Shown one piece after another: positions 1-11,517 of a stretch of DNA of 64,000 nucleotides. The translations under genes and the position numbers were made by a program. The stretch is taken from NCBI RefSeq assembly GCF_022201045.2, contig NC_068558.1:558001-622000 (forward strand). The letters run 5' to 3'. The notes under the pieces are model-generated. The model saw nothing but the letters and a program-made list of their open reading frames with translations, had not been told where the DNA came from and did not search any database. Source of the stretch: Citrus sinensis (taxonomy: Eukaryota > Streptophyta > Magnoliopsida > Sapindales > Rutaceae). Numbering within the stretch: position 1 is the stretch's first letter; each line of letters opens with the position of its first letter.

Positions 1-416
1 TTTTTTTTTTTTTAGTAACTGCGTAGCTGACAGTGATGGTGCAACGACCAGATTATTATTATTATTTTTATAGAATTTATTATGGCATTGTACAATATGC
101 GTTAAATAATAGTTAAATATACTTTCAAAATAAGTAGACATTTTAATATTTTGGTAATAGACACACATATACCCTTTATTTTAATAATATTCTTCATTCA
201 TTAAGGACATAAATATATCATTAGACTATATTTTTTGAAAACTGTTACCCACAAGAAACTATGAAAGAACCACACACATACAACTAATATCGATAACAAT
301 GATTAAAGTTTAAAGAAGTCCATGCCAATTTAAAAAATTTTAGGAGTCTTACTTTTTCTTTTTCTTTTTTTTTAATACATTAAAAAAGCAACTTTAGCAT
401 CTTAATAGCTATTATT

Positions 417-459
<43 letters not shown>

Positions 460-1506
460 CCTAATGAAGGGTTCATTAAGTAATATGTAAAAAGACACAA
501 TGCAATACACTACCGGAGTTGCTAAATATTAAAGAAAACATTACCTAAATAGAGAAACTTGAACAAGATTTGCTGGCCACCACATGGCTGCTGGTTCCAC
601 CAGATACCTCCTAAATATCCCAGCCCAACCAAACCCCAGCACCTACCATTCAAAGTTCAAATTACTCTATTAAACCTTACATTCGAAAGAACACCCTTTG
701 AAATAATTAAAAAAGGGAAAAGGAAAAGAAATGTAAGTATTAATTAACCTATCTAAACAGAAGTGACCCCTGACCTGTGTGGTGAAGACAACAAGGAGGG
801 AAACAAAGAAGGTGAAGTGCTGCTTGTAAAAGACCTTAACAACAGTAACAATATGAATGGCATAAACACTGCCAGCCCCAGAATTAGCAAAGATGGTGAT
901 AAGAACATGTTCTTTAACGTTGAAGGGTCCAGGATTAAGGGTAAATTCCAGAGGAGTGGATTTAAAGAAGACGCGGTCAGTGAGTTTAGCAGCCATCAAC
1001 TGACCAAGAGGCACCACAGCTATTTGAGCAGAAATGGCAGTGATTGATAAGGGCTCCGTGCGGTACCAGAAGAACTGGTTTAGAAATGACAAGAGAACGC
1101 ATGAGAGCGTGCCCAAGACCCACATCCGAAATGTGAGCACTGGCAAACAAGTGTCGTCCTCCGTTGATACTGTTAGGGCCACTTGCTTTACTGGTGAGTT
1201 CTCTTCTTCTTCCACCACCGCTTCAGTAATCTCTGATTGAGATTCTGACGATGATGATGATGCCATGCTACTATATTCTTCTCCTTCATTGTCCCCGCCA
1301 TCATCCCTGGATACTGCGCCACACATACACTATTAATTACTACGTACATCCATCGTCAATTAATTAAAAGAAGAGAAGAGGGTTACTTGTCACATACATA
1401 TAGAGATGAAATAGCTAGCTAGAATTAAACAGAATCATATTTCAATATTAGTTAGTTGATCACACTTACTTAGAGGGGTTCTAATTTCATGGGCAGATTC
1501 TTCCAT
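1..1506 (-). CDS. Oligopeptide transporter (OPT family), 5' part; gene runs off the left edge
   Basis: Three exons are visible on the minus strand: 1506-1470, 1313-775 and 642-545, all with GT/AG borders and continuous phase; the rest lies beyond position 1. The first exon encodes only 12 residues ([12 protein letters not shown]) plus one base and joins in frame to the second. The predicted protein has an acidic, Ser-rich N-terminus (about residues 14-55), then the OPT core beginning at [12 protein letters not shown]. The family NPG motif ([11 protein letters not shown]) lies near residues 139-149, followed by membrane segments; exon 3 adds the conserved [20 protein letters not shown] stretch. 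OPT proteins are plasma-membrane proton-coupled carriers of small peptides and, in some members, metal chelates. Alternative starts are 1326 (MCGAVSRDD) or 1266 (MASSSS) if the micro-exon is unused. Positions 1-544 are AT-rich intron with no exon I could find. Family assignment is secure; the subfamily member is not determined. Confidence 0.93.
421..455. repeat. (AT)n microsatellite in OPT intron
   Basis: About 17 uninterrupted AT units lie inside the third visible OPT intron. Likely length-variable. Confidence 0.95.
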
Positions 1507-2820
1507 GGCTTACTTTCTATTTTTTGTGTTTTTTTTTTTTCCTTCCAGGGGATGTATTTTAATTGCAGGCGTTGGATGTAATTTCTTAATACTGTTTGAA
1601 TCTTCTGCTTTGCATTAGGAATAAAAATTGAATCGCAATATTAATGCGCATGAGACACAGAGACGGTGTCTATTTAATATTTATGTCCCACTTTTTCTGA
1701 CGGACATGGACGTAACGAAAGCAAAGCAAAGATATTTTAATTTTGCAGTAATGAATTTTGTTTTTGGACGGAATCTCCAACCGAATTTGCGTATAGAACA
1801 AAGCTTTTGTTGATGCATGATTGTCGATTGCAAAGGCTCAAGCCCAACGTGAATCATGAAACTACAAGCAATGGCTAATGGTCTGTGCTAAGGGCCATGC
1901 AAAGATGAAATTGAATGATTCATCAAGAAGAGTTCATTCATTTGGGCCCATACCCAATTGAGAGTTGCTTTTGTAGGCCTGCCACGAGTCTACAACCACA
2001 ACCGCCTGCCTGAAATTGAAGAGGTAGCACAAGAATCCAGACAGATTTGGTGGATTTGAAGCTCTACCAGCCTGTCGATTAATCTTCGGCTATTATTGTA
2101 GTTTTCAATCAGATCCAGAACATTACTACACTAATTACTTCCATTCTTCCCTTCAAGTTTTAATTATAATTTTAACTTTTTTTTAAAAAATAATTAATAC
2201 AATAAAAATAATCAATAAAATCAAAGGGAAAGGGTAGCAGAACCTGGCAGAAAAGTTTAAGGTGTTGGGAGGTATCACGAGCTATTATTTATTGCAGGAG
2301 TAGACTACATTGGAGAGACGTGGTGCTCAATTTAATTATATAGTTGGTGAGTTTTGTGTCGCTCAACTCGCTCCACAATTTGGCAGCTTTTGGACTCTTT
2401 TAGTATAAATTTCTTCTTACCTTTTTACAAAATGTCAAAAAATTAAATTAAAAAAAAAAATAAATAAATGGTCGCTTGGTAATTTAATCAATAATTTGAT
2501 GTCAATAAATCCCTGAGACACGCAACTTGTCATCTTCTACTCGGAACCCACCAAACTCGGGTTACAACACTGAAAAGGGAAAAACACTTCTTTTTTGAGG
2601 TTGGTTTGTTGATGTTTTTGTGTTCAGTTGAATCAGCTTAAGAATTCATTAAAAAAAATGGAAACTATTAAATTTTTTGAGGTTGGTTTGTTGATGTTTT
2701 TGTGTTTAAATCGTATCGTAGTTCACATCAAACGCTTGTTTTATTTATTTTGGTGGGTTGTTTTGCTTTCTCACTTTTGATTTTATCTAATTACTCAACT
2801 GGGTTAATTTTTGTTTGAGT
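1507..2820. other. Intergenic region between divergent OPT and Yippee genes
   Basis: The OPT gene (minus) and the Yippee-like gene (plus) diverge from this segment, so it should hold both promoters. I see AT-rich DNA with poly-T and poly-A tracts and one exact direct repeat (listed separately), but no coding potential. Confidence 0.6.
2591..2706. repeat. 34-bp exact direct repeat, two copies 82 bp apart
   Basis: The unit ttttttgaggttggtttg continuing to tgtgtt occurs at 2591-2624 and again at 2673-2706 without mismatch. It sits just upstream of the Yippee-like transcript leader. It looks like a local segmental duplication, possibly a duplicated promoter module. Confidence 0.85.
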
Positions 2821-3072
2821 TCTCCTAAATGTTGATCCTTACACATTTTTTTCACTTTCTCTCTGTTTTCTGTCTCTGAACAGGTTTCTCATCAAATAAC
2901 AACAGCCAACAGACATTAAATCGTTTAGTTTCTTTCGGTTTAAAAAGGTAACCTTCTTGTTTCCCTACTCTTTTGCATTCATTGTGGATATTGATGAGTG
3001 ATATTCATTTGTGTTCATCTTGTTGTTGATTTTTGGCTGTAGGAGGTCGGATTGTGCTTCTAATAATTGCCA

Positions 3073-3871
3073 ATGGCGGAGATGGTTGGGCCTAGATTGT
3101 ACAGTTGCTGTAATTGTAGAAACCATGTTGCCCTGCACGACGATGTCATTTCTAAATCTTTTCAGGTGAAAATCTTCATGCTGATTGTTCTTTGAATATG
3201 CTTTAGCTTTAAGTGGACCAATGAATTGTTCTATCTATTAAAATGAACTAATTTGTTCACCACCCGAACTTTCTCAGATCGATCTCAGAACTGACTGTTG
3301 AGTGTTGACTACCCAAAAGAAAAATGATCAAAAAGTTGATCATGCTCGTATTGAGAAAAGATTGATCTTTACTTGTATGTAATTGTGGGAAATGCATAGG
3401 AAAATAATAACCTGCAAATGTTCTTTCAGTTGTTTCTGGCCATTATTACTTTCTTAGTAGTATAACTCAACCGAAGTTTTCTTTCAATTGAGCCTAAGCA
3501 AGTGGAAGTTTGGTGTGGTTTTCATTTTTTTCCCCCTTCAATTATGCTCGTGTGCATATGAATTTATCTTGTTTTGGTTGTGCTTGTGACCAGAGATTGT
3601 TCAATACATGTTCCAAAAGTTCCTTGATTGATTTTGTTATTAGGGAAGAAATGGTCGAGCTTTTCTGTTCTCACATGCAATGAATATTGTGGTGGGGCCT
3701 AAAGAAGACCGGCAACTTATGACTGGTCTCCACACAGTTGCTGATGTCTTCTGCTCTGATTGCCGAGTGGTTTTGGGATGGAAGTACGAACGGGCTTATG
3801 AGGAAACACAAAAGTATAAGGAAGGGAAATTCATTCTTGAGAAATCAAAAATAGCCAAGGAGAACTGGTAG
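3073..3871 (+). CDS. Yippee-like (YPEL) zinc-binding protein
   Basis: Two coding exons, 3073-3165 and 3644-3871, give a 106-residue protein. A non-coding leader exon ending at 2947 (donor gtaacc) and resuming at 3043 is likely. The Yippee signature C-X2-C-X52-C-X2-C is exact: Cys12 and Cys15 at the N-terminus (SCCNC) and Cys68 and Cys71 (CSDC). The conserved block [16 protein letters not shown] lies between them. Yippee proteins are small zinc-binding folds related to the cereblon and Mis18 domains; their molecular role in plants is poorly known, and a link to ubiquitin-ligase assemblies is known from other eukaryotes. Length and motif spacing match the family and nothing is missing. The start at 3073 is the first ATG after the leader splice and puts Cys12 where the family has it. 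Confidence 0.95.
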
Positions 3872-5605
3872 CACCTGTGATAATTTCTGATTTTATCAAT
3901 CTTGATTGTGTTAAATGTAGGGTTTGCTTGAAAATGTTTGTCCTTGGCCATATAATTCGTGCCAATTGAAAATATTCACTTATTGTTCTTCTCTGTGCAT
4001 TCCTCTTGTGTTACTTGTGCGGACACTGTAACGAAATTCATTGATTCTGTTGATAAGATTGGTGAATAAATTTTGCGATGAATCTGAACTTTATGCAATG
4101 TGCCCCATTCATTGACTGGGAATATGCTGATTATATTAAAAAAAAAATTCATTTTCTATCTCCGACTTGATGTGTCACTCTGCTTCAGCACAGCAAGATT
4201 TTTGGGATATATACATTGTCTGGCAACATGTATTGTTCTGGCGTATGCCAATGACTTGTATTGAATTTAGATGTGCTTGGGGCTTGAAATTGACAAAGAA
4301 TCATGCAGTTTGACAGAAAAATGTAGATACTAATTTGTTGTAAAATTTGGTGACATATTAGCGGTAGAGTTCATATTTTGATATAGAATGAATGGTGATC
4401 TGGTATCTTATGCTTGAGAGCATAATGGTAACTGCTTGCCCATATATGATTAGATGAGGTTGAGGCTTGATTGATTGTCTTCGGCTGGAGTGAATGCATT
4501 GCAATGGTAACCAGCCGAGTGAGTAGGGACAGAAGCTACATATTTTATTTCATTTTCTTCTTACATGTTGAAAACCATTGGACTTGCATAATTGCTTCAG
4601 TCAGCTGCTTGGGAAATTTAATGCAAACGCCAGCGACATTCGGTCCCCACATCGTTACCGCTCACATCACATGAAAATTTATCTGTCAATTTAAAATTTT
4701 TGCCACCGGCTCTCAACCCTGATGATTGATGTCACTTCACCTTGCCTTGCGGAAATATCGAGTAGGGCATTATAGGTTGGTGTTTCAGAAATTGTTTGGT
4801 GGCACTGGCACATGCATTAGGCATCCGAGCTATCAATTTTTTAAGGGTCCGGCTACGGTGCAGCAGACGTAGCCGCTCCACACAATCGTAATAATAATTT
4901 ATTTTTTATTATTCATTATTTTAATCGTGTGATTATAAGAAAGAATTTTACGGTGAAAGAACTCCATCATCGCGACTCCAAAAGCCAGTGCCATCTTTTA
5001 AATTTCTATGATTGTGCCTTGGAAATTTGAAAATGTTGTCGGCAATATGATGAAGCCCTTCTTGCGCTACCCTTCCGCATTAATAGTATGTATGTAAATT
5101 AAGTTTTACCATATTTTTAATCATTTCAAAACAACAAAATCATTTTGTTTCTTCATCATTTTCATGTTTATGTTGCTTGTGCGGATTAAGCCTAGTATCT
5201 GCCTTTTATTCAATGCTCACCATCCGTTCAATTATTATAGCATGGAAAGCAAAAGCTATCACGTTACAACACAGAATTGAATATGTGATTGTGGTCTATT
5301 GCTAGCACCATTTAACAAAGGAAATATCTGTCTTTGCTTTTTGCCACATAAATCAGTGGATATGTTCCCTCCACTTCCTCATTTAGGAAGCCTCCTGATA
5401 GCCCCTTCACCAACAGAGAGAGGGAGAGAGAGAGATGGAAATGACTGAAAGGATGGCTTAATTACACAATAAAATAAAATCAAACCAAATGAAATGATGA
5501 CTTGTTAAAGAATGACTTTTCCAAGGCAACCGCCGCAAGCAAATAATCGCAACAATGAAAGCAAAGGGTAAAATGAAAATCCTAACAAGAAGAAAATACA
5601 GTACT
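3872..5605. other. Intergenic region between convergent Yippee and WNK genes
   Basis: Both flanking genes end here, so the outer parts are 3' untranslated regions. Near 4850-4960 is a possible small transposon remnant: GGCTACG and CGTAGCC form a 7-bp inverted repeat around gtgcagcaga, followed by a weaker inverted pair around 4880-4935 (acacaatcg against cgtgtga). A GA-rich run is at about 5418-5435. No coding potential is recognised. Confidence 0.5.
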
Positions 5606-8355
5606 TCATATAACAGATACATTGCTCCCTGCAAGCCACCTCTTTCGGGCATTTTCCATTTCTTCCTCCCTTTGCCTCAGGAGTTCCTGAAAGCACTGTT
5701 GATACTTTGAGTTAATGGCGTCGAGCTCCAGCTTCAGACCATCAGAATGTTCTTTGTCTGCAAGAGATAGCGAGCTGATGCTTGAGAAGCTCAAATTTTT
5801 TGACATACCAGAGCATGAATCAATGAAGGATGTCTCTGAGTTCTGTGTGGACTCATTGAACAAAATAGATTCACCGAGAGATACCTCATCTGCTTTAACT
5901 TCATGCCCGCCATGATCATAAACTGCATAATGAGCACTGTAACCATCAGGCACCAAAGATTTGTCAATATGGGCATCCAAAATGACTGGGACATCAAATT
6001 CAGCAGATATATCTGAATCACTTGATTCTTGATTGTATTGATATTTCCCACTAGCCAACTCAGAAAGAACACCTTGCTGGCTAACTGCCTCAGCAAAGGC
6101 ATTGTTGGACCCTGGCTCCCCTGGGCACTTCAATGAGATTGAATTGCCTTGTGATACAGGAGAACCCTTGAGTAAACCATTTTGCTGACTAGCGGTACTT
6201 CCTAATGAAGGATTCCAGCTAGGCACAAGCTTCATTATCAAATTATCAATCAACTCAGCTATCGAAACCACATCTTCATGAGACAAATCAAGCTGCTCAA
6301 CCATCTCCTCAGCAATTGAAATTGCAGTATCAGCGTTGAGGTAGAAAACAAAATGAATATTGCTCACATGACCTGATATAACAACAACGTTATCAGCTGA
6401 TTCAACAGCAGGGGGGAAAAAAAAACAACTGTTGATTGCACTGAAAATTCTCTTACCACTTTTATCACCAATGCGCAAGGTCAGTGAAACTGTATCATCA
6501 TCATTTTTCTCTCCTCTTAAAGTAAATTCATTGTTCTCAGTAAGCCGCTGAAGTTCTAGAGTTAAAAACCAAGTTCCAGTATTGCTTTTAGCACAAGGGT
6601 CAGCAGAAACCTTCTTGTGGTTAAGGTCTATGTCCATGGGATGAGGTTCAGAGTGGGCCAAATTCATTACTTCGGGAACAAGATTGGGTAGCCGCAGGGG
6701 ATCACAAACAAGATCCTTTGGATTGTCAGTCACAAGGAATGGGTCTTTCAATAGCTCCAAGGCAGGCAGTCGCAATGATGCTGGAACGATACACTTTTCT
6801 ATAAATTGCTTAACTTGGGGATCAGTCACTTTACTGAGGGAAGCAGGCTTTATACCCTACAATGAAAGAAACTGAAAGTTCACAAAGGCCATTCAAAAGC
6901 AGAAGAATCCGTGACATATTGCAGGTGGCCATGAACTTACAGAGGTAACTTTCTTATATATTTGAGCTGGATTTTTGCACTCATTATATGGGTACTCACA
7001 AGTGACCATCTCCAGTATGCACATACCAAAAGAATAAATGTCGACAAGTTCATTGTATTCTTCTTCATACAACTCAGGAGCCATGAATTCCGGAGTACCT
7101 GCCCGTTATACAAGGAGTTAATAAATGGTCTAATTTAAGTTATTAAAGGGGCAGACAAATTGAAGTATTTACCAATAACACTTCGAGCAGTAGGCTGCTG
7201 CATGACAATTGCCAACCCAAGATCTCCAATTTTGACTTCTCCATTATTTCCATTGACAAATATATTGTCACATTTCAGATCCCGGTGAATGATAGGAGGA
7301 TTGTGACTATGTAAATAGTGTAAACCTCGAAGAATCTGCCTTGCCCAGTTCTTGATGGCCTTCATATCAACATTCTTATGCTTCTTACGATATCTAAATC
7401 CACATGTGATAATAACACAAATAAGCAATGAAAGCTAAGAGAGAAAGAAACAAAAAATGTGAACAGCCACGAAACTCACTGCCTCAAGCTCCCTGAAGTA
7501 AATAACTCAGTTATCATGTTAATAGTCCTGTTCGTATCATCCACCCAAGAGTTATAGAACTTGATGATATTTTCATGCTTCAAAGATTTCAACAGATGAA
7601 CCTCCGAATATAATCGTTCCAGCTGATCAGGTGACTGCATTACATCTTCGATATTCACTTGATTCCAAGCAACTTCTATCCCATCAACTTCATCAAAACC
7701 CTTATATCTACACATGAAAGTACAATTCAACACCACTACCCATGAAATCCAAAAATAAGAAACTGAAGAAGATATAGGTTGTAGAGACATACACAGTCTT
7801 GAATGCTCCTTTTCCCAAGATTTCATCATACTGGAGAAATAAAACAAACAAAGACCATATCACTAGGTCTAACAAAAGCATATATATCCACTCAACAAAC
7901 CTCCAAATTTACCAAACAATTATTGTAACCCCACAAATTACACAAAAAACAAAAATATCTCTAACCAACAGTCCCATCTGTCAGCCTAATCATTAAACCA
8001 CCTGCTCTTCAAATAATCAGTAGATAGGATTCATTTCATGAGGTCATATAAAAATTCAATTAAAATTACTAGCAATTCCATCAAAGATGGGCGTTTTCTT
8101 CGATAATCATAAAATTAAACAAAAACGTAATGTAACCTAGCCCTGATTGTTACTCAATTAGACCGAACAAAATAAATTAATCTAAATGCAATATGAATTA
8201 TAATTCTAAAATTCAGAAGAAATAATATTTTTTTTGAAAAATAATAATAAGTTATTAGAAATGACACGTACCCGACCGTAACGACACGACGGATCCTTCT
8301 CGGAGAACTCACCTTCCTCCGTCTCCGATTTCGTAAAACCCGAACCGCAATCCAT
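5606..8355 (-). CDS. WNK (with-no-lysine) Ser/Thr protein kinase
   Basis: Exons on the minus strand: 8355-8272, 7830-7793, 7707-7480, 7393-7173, 7098-6941, 6856-6457 and 6372-5606, giving 631 residues. The kinase domain spans about residues 29-285. The glycine loop is GKGAFKTV with the WNK-type catalytic Lys39, while the usual lysine position in subdomain II is Asn56 (VAWN), the hallmark of the family. HRDLKCDN (base Asp155), DLGLA (Asp174) and the activation segment [12 protein letters not shown] (Ser188) are intact. A C-terminal region resembling the OSR/SPAK-binding PF2 domain follows (about 354-402, ending [13 protein letters not shown]). The extreme C-terminus is a predicted coiled coil ([18 protein letters not shown]). 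Plant WNKs act in osmotic, flowering and G-protein signalling. The 84-nt intron 6456-6373 is in frame and free of stops, so its retention would give a 659-residue form. Confidence 0.95.
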
Positions 8356-8666
8356 ATTTTTTTATTTAAAATTAAAAATTAAAAAAAAAGGAAGCACAAA
8401 CACTAGAGAAATCTCAACAAAAGGAAAAGAGAGGGAAAAAAAAAAAGGCGCTACTAGAGGAAGAGGAGGCTTTTAATTTTGACACCGAAAGGAACAGAAA
8501 ACGAGAGACCGAAACGTTGTTGTTCAGAGAAAGCCTCACAAGCGACGTAGTAAGAATCGAACGCCGATCGGAAGCGAAACCGGCAAACGGTGTCGTATAG
8601 CCTCATCTCACGTTCCGATGATTTCAATTCCATACCCAATTTTCGATCGCGATTCGTTATCTTCAT

Positions 8667-8674
8667 CTTTTATA
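8667..8674 (-). promoter_or_regulatory. Candidate TATA box of the WNK gene
   Basis: TATAAAAG reads on the minus strand about 310 bases upstream of the WNK start codon. If used, transcription would begin near 8640, leaving a leader of roughly 285 nt that carries a short upstream ORF. No transcript evidence is available. Confidence 0.45.
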
Positions 8675-10330
8675 CCATTTCTTTTTTTGGGTAATTTTAA
8701 TCCTGATTCTAAGACTTTACATCGGATAGAAATATTGGCTTGGTTGTAGCAAAAGACCAAATTGGATTAAGAAAAAAACTCGGCTACGAACCAGTGCAGT
8801 CTCCACGCGCACAATCAGCGCGTGGCGTTTTTGGAGGTCGCGGGTGTGGGGACGGAGGATTCCTTTTTTATTGCTCTTTCTGCTTTATAGAGTTGTAAAT
8901 TCTGTTTTTGGGCGTAGGCGTATTATCACGGGATAAGAGCCGGTGAGTTGTAGACACCAGACTTTTAGAGGAAAGTTACAAGATATTTTTAATGAATTAG
9001 TGCTTGTTTCTTTAATTATATAGTACTTTCCTAAGTGAGTGGGGATGGTGCAATCTGGTTCTGGGACCGGGTATGGCAATGCCCGGATCCGGTTCGTATA
9101 TCTTTTTAAAACTTTTTTAATTCCTGTTTTTATGTTCGGTTTTTATATTTTATAATACTTTGTGTATGTATGTATGTATGTATTATTTTATAATTTTTAA
9201 AATTATTTTAATAAAATTAGATATGAAAATATAAACTTTAAATGTTTAAAATTTTACATATATATAATAGATGAGTCAAATAAATATAATTATTTAAACT
9301 AATATATATTATATATTTTTTAAAAAATAAAATCTAGGTTTCGAGCTGGATCCTGAGATTATCAAGTGATGTCCAGGACCGGCCTGACCTTAATACCTAA
9401 CCCGCATCACCCAGTCCGATTCAAGTTCAGGCTAGGCAAGTATTTTTGACACCCCTAAAAGAAATTGTAAGATTTTTTAGCAGAATTAGAATTTGATTAA
9501 TTAATTCTTTTCATTGATAAATGACTTTTTTATTTATATATTTTAAGGACAAAAAACACACTCAATCATAAATTTTGTCTTAAACAAGATAATGATGTGC
9601 ACATAAATCCACTTTTACTATCATCTTTTGTTCCTTTTCTAAAATTAATTGCTATCTCAAATGTTATTTGTCGAGACTTTTTTTTTTTTTATAAAATAGG
9701 TTATCTAAGAATGTGTGTATGTGCGATTTTAATTGTGATGATCTAAATAATTTATACAAAAATTTATAACTACATTATTTTATAGTTAAATAAAAAAATT
9801 TATGTATGCATTCATAAAATATTACGGTTAATTTATATATTAGGACAAAATTTAGAACCTTGTACTTTATTTTTTTTATTTAAAAAAATTACTATTCCTT
9901 TATTAATATTCAAAGATCGGAATAGAACCATGGCTTTCAGCTCATTATAATTTGAGTTTAATTTTTTTAATATTTTAATATCCGTCTTCGATACACTAGA
10001 TTAATATTTATGATTTTTCTAATATTTAATATTTTTGTAGTATGGTCATGATGAATCTGTGGTCTTCGGTTACATAAAAACTTTTTTCTTTTTCCCAAAG
10101 CTTGTAGAACAATGCTGAGAATTTTCTCTGTCCGTGAACTACTATTTAATTTTTCTAATTTACAATCGGTACAATTAAAAAAATAGAAAATACAACAGGA
10201 CAGAAGTAGCATCTGGACGGTGCCTGCTGGGACGCATGTTAGATGGAATAACCGCGAGCCTCGTTTATAATATATGGTTGGCTGTGATTTGTACGATATT
10301 TAAAGCGCGTAGGGAGAGCAACGAGTCGGC
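8675..10330. other. Intergenic region with a probable transposon remnant
   Basis: About 9040-9465 has the look of a decayed short DNA transposon: it starts near gtggggatggtgcaatctgg, ends tttttgacacccctaa, and has an AT-rich core with GGATCC-containing stretches near both ends. Its right end resembles hAT-type termini, but I could not fix a target duplication. The rest (9470-10200) is AT-rich with poly-T tracts and no recognisable genes. Confidence 0.4.
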
Positions 10331-10332
10331 AA

Positions 10333-10397
10333 TGGGCTCATTAAATTGGGCCGTAAGCCGCTTTACTCTCGAGCGGGATGGGCCATCCATATAAATA
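10333..10397 (+). promoter_or_regulatory. Promoter-like cluster: three TGGGC(C/T) site-II motifs and a TATA box
   Basis: TGGGCT at 10333 and TGGGCC at 10347 and 10379 precede TATAAATA at 10390-10397. Site-II elements bound by TCP factors are common in promoters of growth-related and ribosomal plant genes, and their spacing to a TATA box here is plausible. The only open frames just downstream are two short unrecognised ones (10639-10924), so the transcript driven, if any, is unknown. Confidence 0.4.
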
Positions 10398-10638
10398 ATC
10401 CAACGAGTAGTGATTTTTCGCATCACTTTTCTTATTGAGTTAAGCTTTTCACACCCCTCAAATTTCCTTATAAAACTGCTCTCCTGAAGATATCGCATCA
10501 AAAATAAATAAATAAATTAATTAATAAATTATAATAAATCTATTGACACCACAATAATTCCAGAACTGCATATCGTATTTCTTTAATTCTTTTAATAAAC
10601 CCTATAATTTATCCAAAAAAAAATTAAAACACACAAGA

Positions 10639-10818
10639 ATGGAGCTTCTCAAAACCCTCGGGCCTTTTATTACATTTACAATTTTAACCTTAATGAAAAT
10701 TCCAAAAATTAAAATTTGTTACACCCCAAGGCTTCTTTGGAATGCAATCTGCCGAATGTGCAGCGAAGAAAAGTCAAAACATCGTGACATTAAAAAAAGC
10801 CGGGCGCAGACTCTTTGA
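10639..10818 (+). other. Unrecognised 59-codon ORF downstream of the promoter-like cluster
   Basis: ATG at 10639 opens a 59-residue frame beginning MELLKTLGPF, with a hydrophobic first third and a basic, Cys-containing second half (CRMCSEEKSKHR). A 60-codon frame overlaps it at 10742-10924, and a 61-codon frame lies on the other strand (10904-10719). The stretch 10740-10900 is noticeably more GC-rich than its surroundings. I do not recognise any of the products. It could be a small gene, the end of a decayed gene, or a non-coding transcript. Confidence 0.2.
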
Positions 10819-11163
10819 CGAAGGGGAATCACTTCACGGGCTATGGCATCGCTGCGGTTATGGCTGTTACGCGGCGGTGCGGTGGGTTTTGATCGTGAGC
10901 TCAAGTTATGTGGCTTTGTGTTGATCTTGAATCGTGGTTAACAAAAATTGGGTGTCGCACGTCGTATTTGGTGTTATATTTTCAAAATCAAACCTCTGGT
11001 CATTTTAGTATAGGTCGGAGTTTAACTGGGGAGAAATATTACTACTCTTTTATTTTTTAATATTTTTTGAGAAGTAATATTTCATCCCTCTCAGTTTATC
11101 TCACTTCTCAATTAAATTTATTTATAAAATTACTCTTATTCATCATTTTTTTAACATCCATTG

Positions 11164-11165
<2 letters not shown>

Positions 11166-11202
<37 letters not shown>
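11166..11202. repeat. (AT)n microsatellite
   Basis: About 18 AT units followed directly by a poly-T run. Confidence 0.95.
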
Positions 11203-11210
<8 letters not shown>

Positions 11211-11517
11211 TTTTTCCAACCGTCGAAATCCTTTTAATAAAAAGATTGAAATTCAAAGCTTTCTAAACCAAATACCAAGCATCGAAATCTGTTTAGAAAA
11301 TCTTCTACAAATCAAAAACTAAAGATCGGTAACAAAATTAACTCTCAGTTCGCTCACTCAACCTTCAAATGATACTCCTAACAGTCACAGCACTAGATAG
11401 CAGTGGTGGAAAGGAACATAGCCGTGGTTTAGAAGCATTTCAATTGAATAATCAAAGAAAAGATGACAGCTTACGAAAATCGTACTTGAAAATATAAGTT
11501 CTCGAGGGATAACTTTA

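Noticed and set aside
763-1240. Plus-strand ORFs across the OPT exon
   Set aside because: They are antisense shadows of the recognised OPT exon 2.
4641-4655. ggtccccacatcg, similar to the same snRNA element
   Set aside because: One extra base in the core and no snRNA sequence follows.
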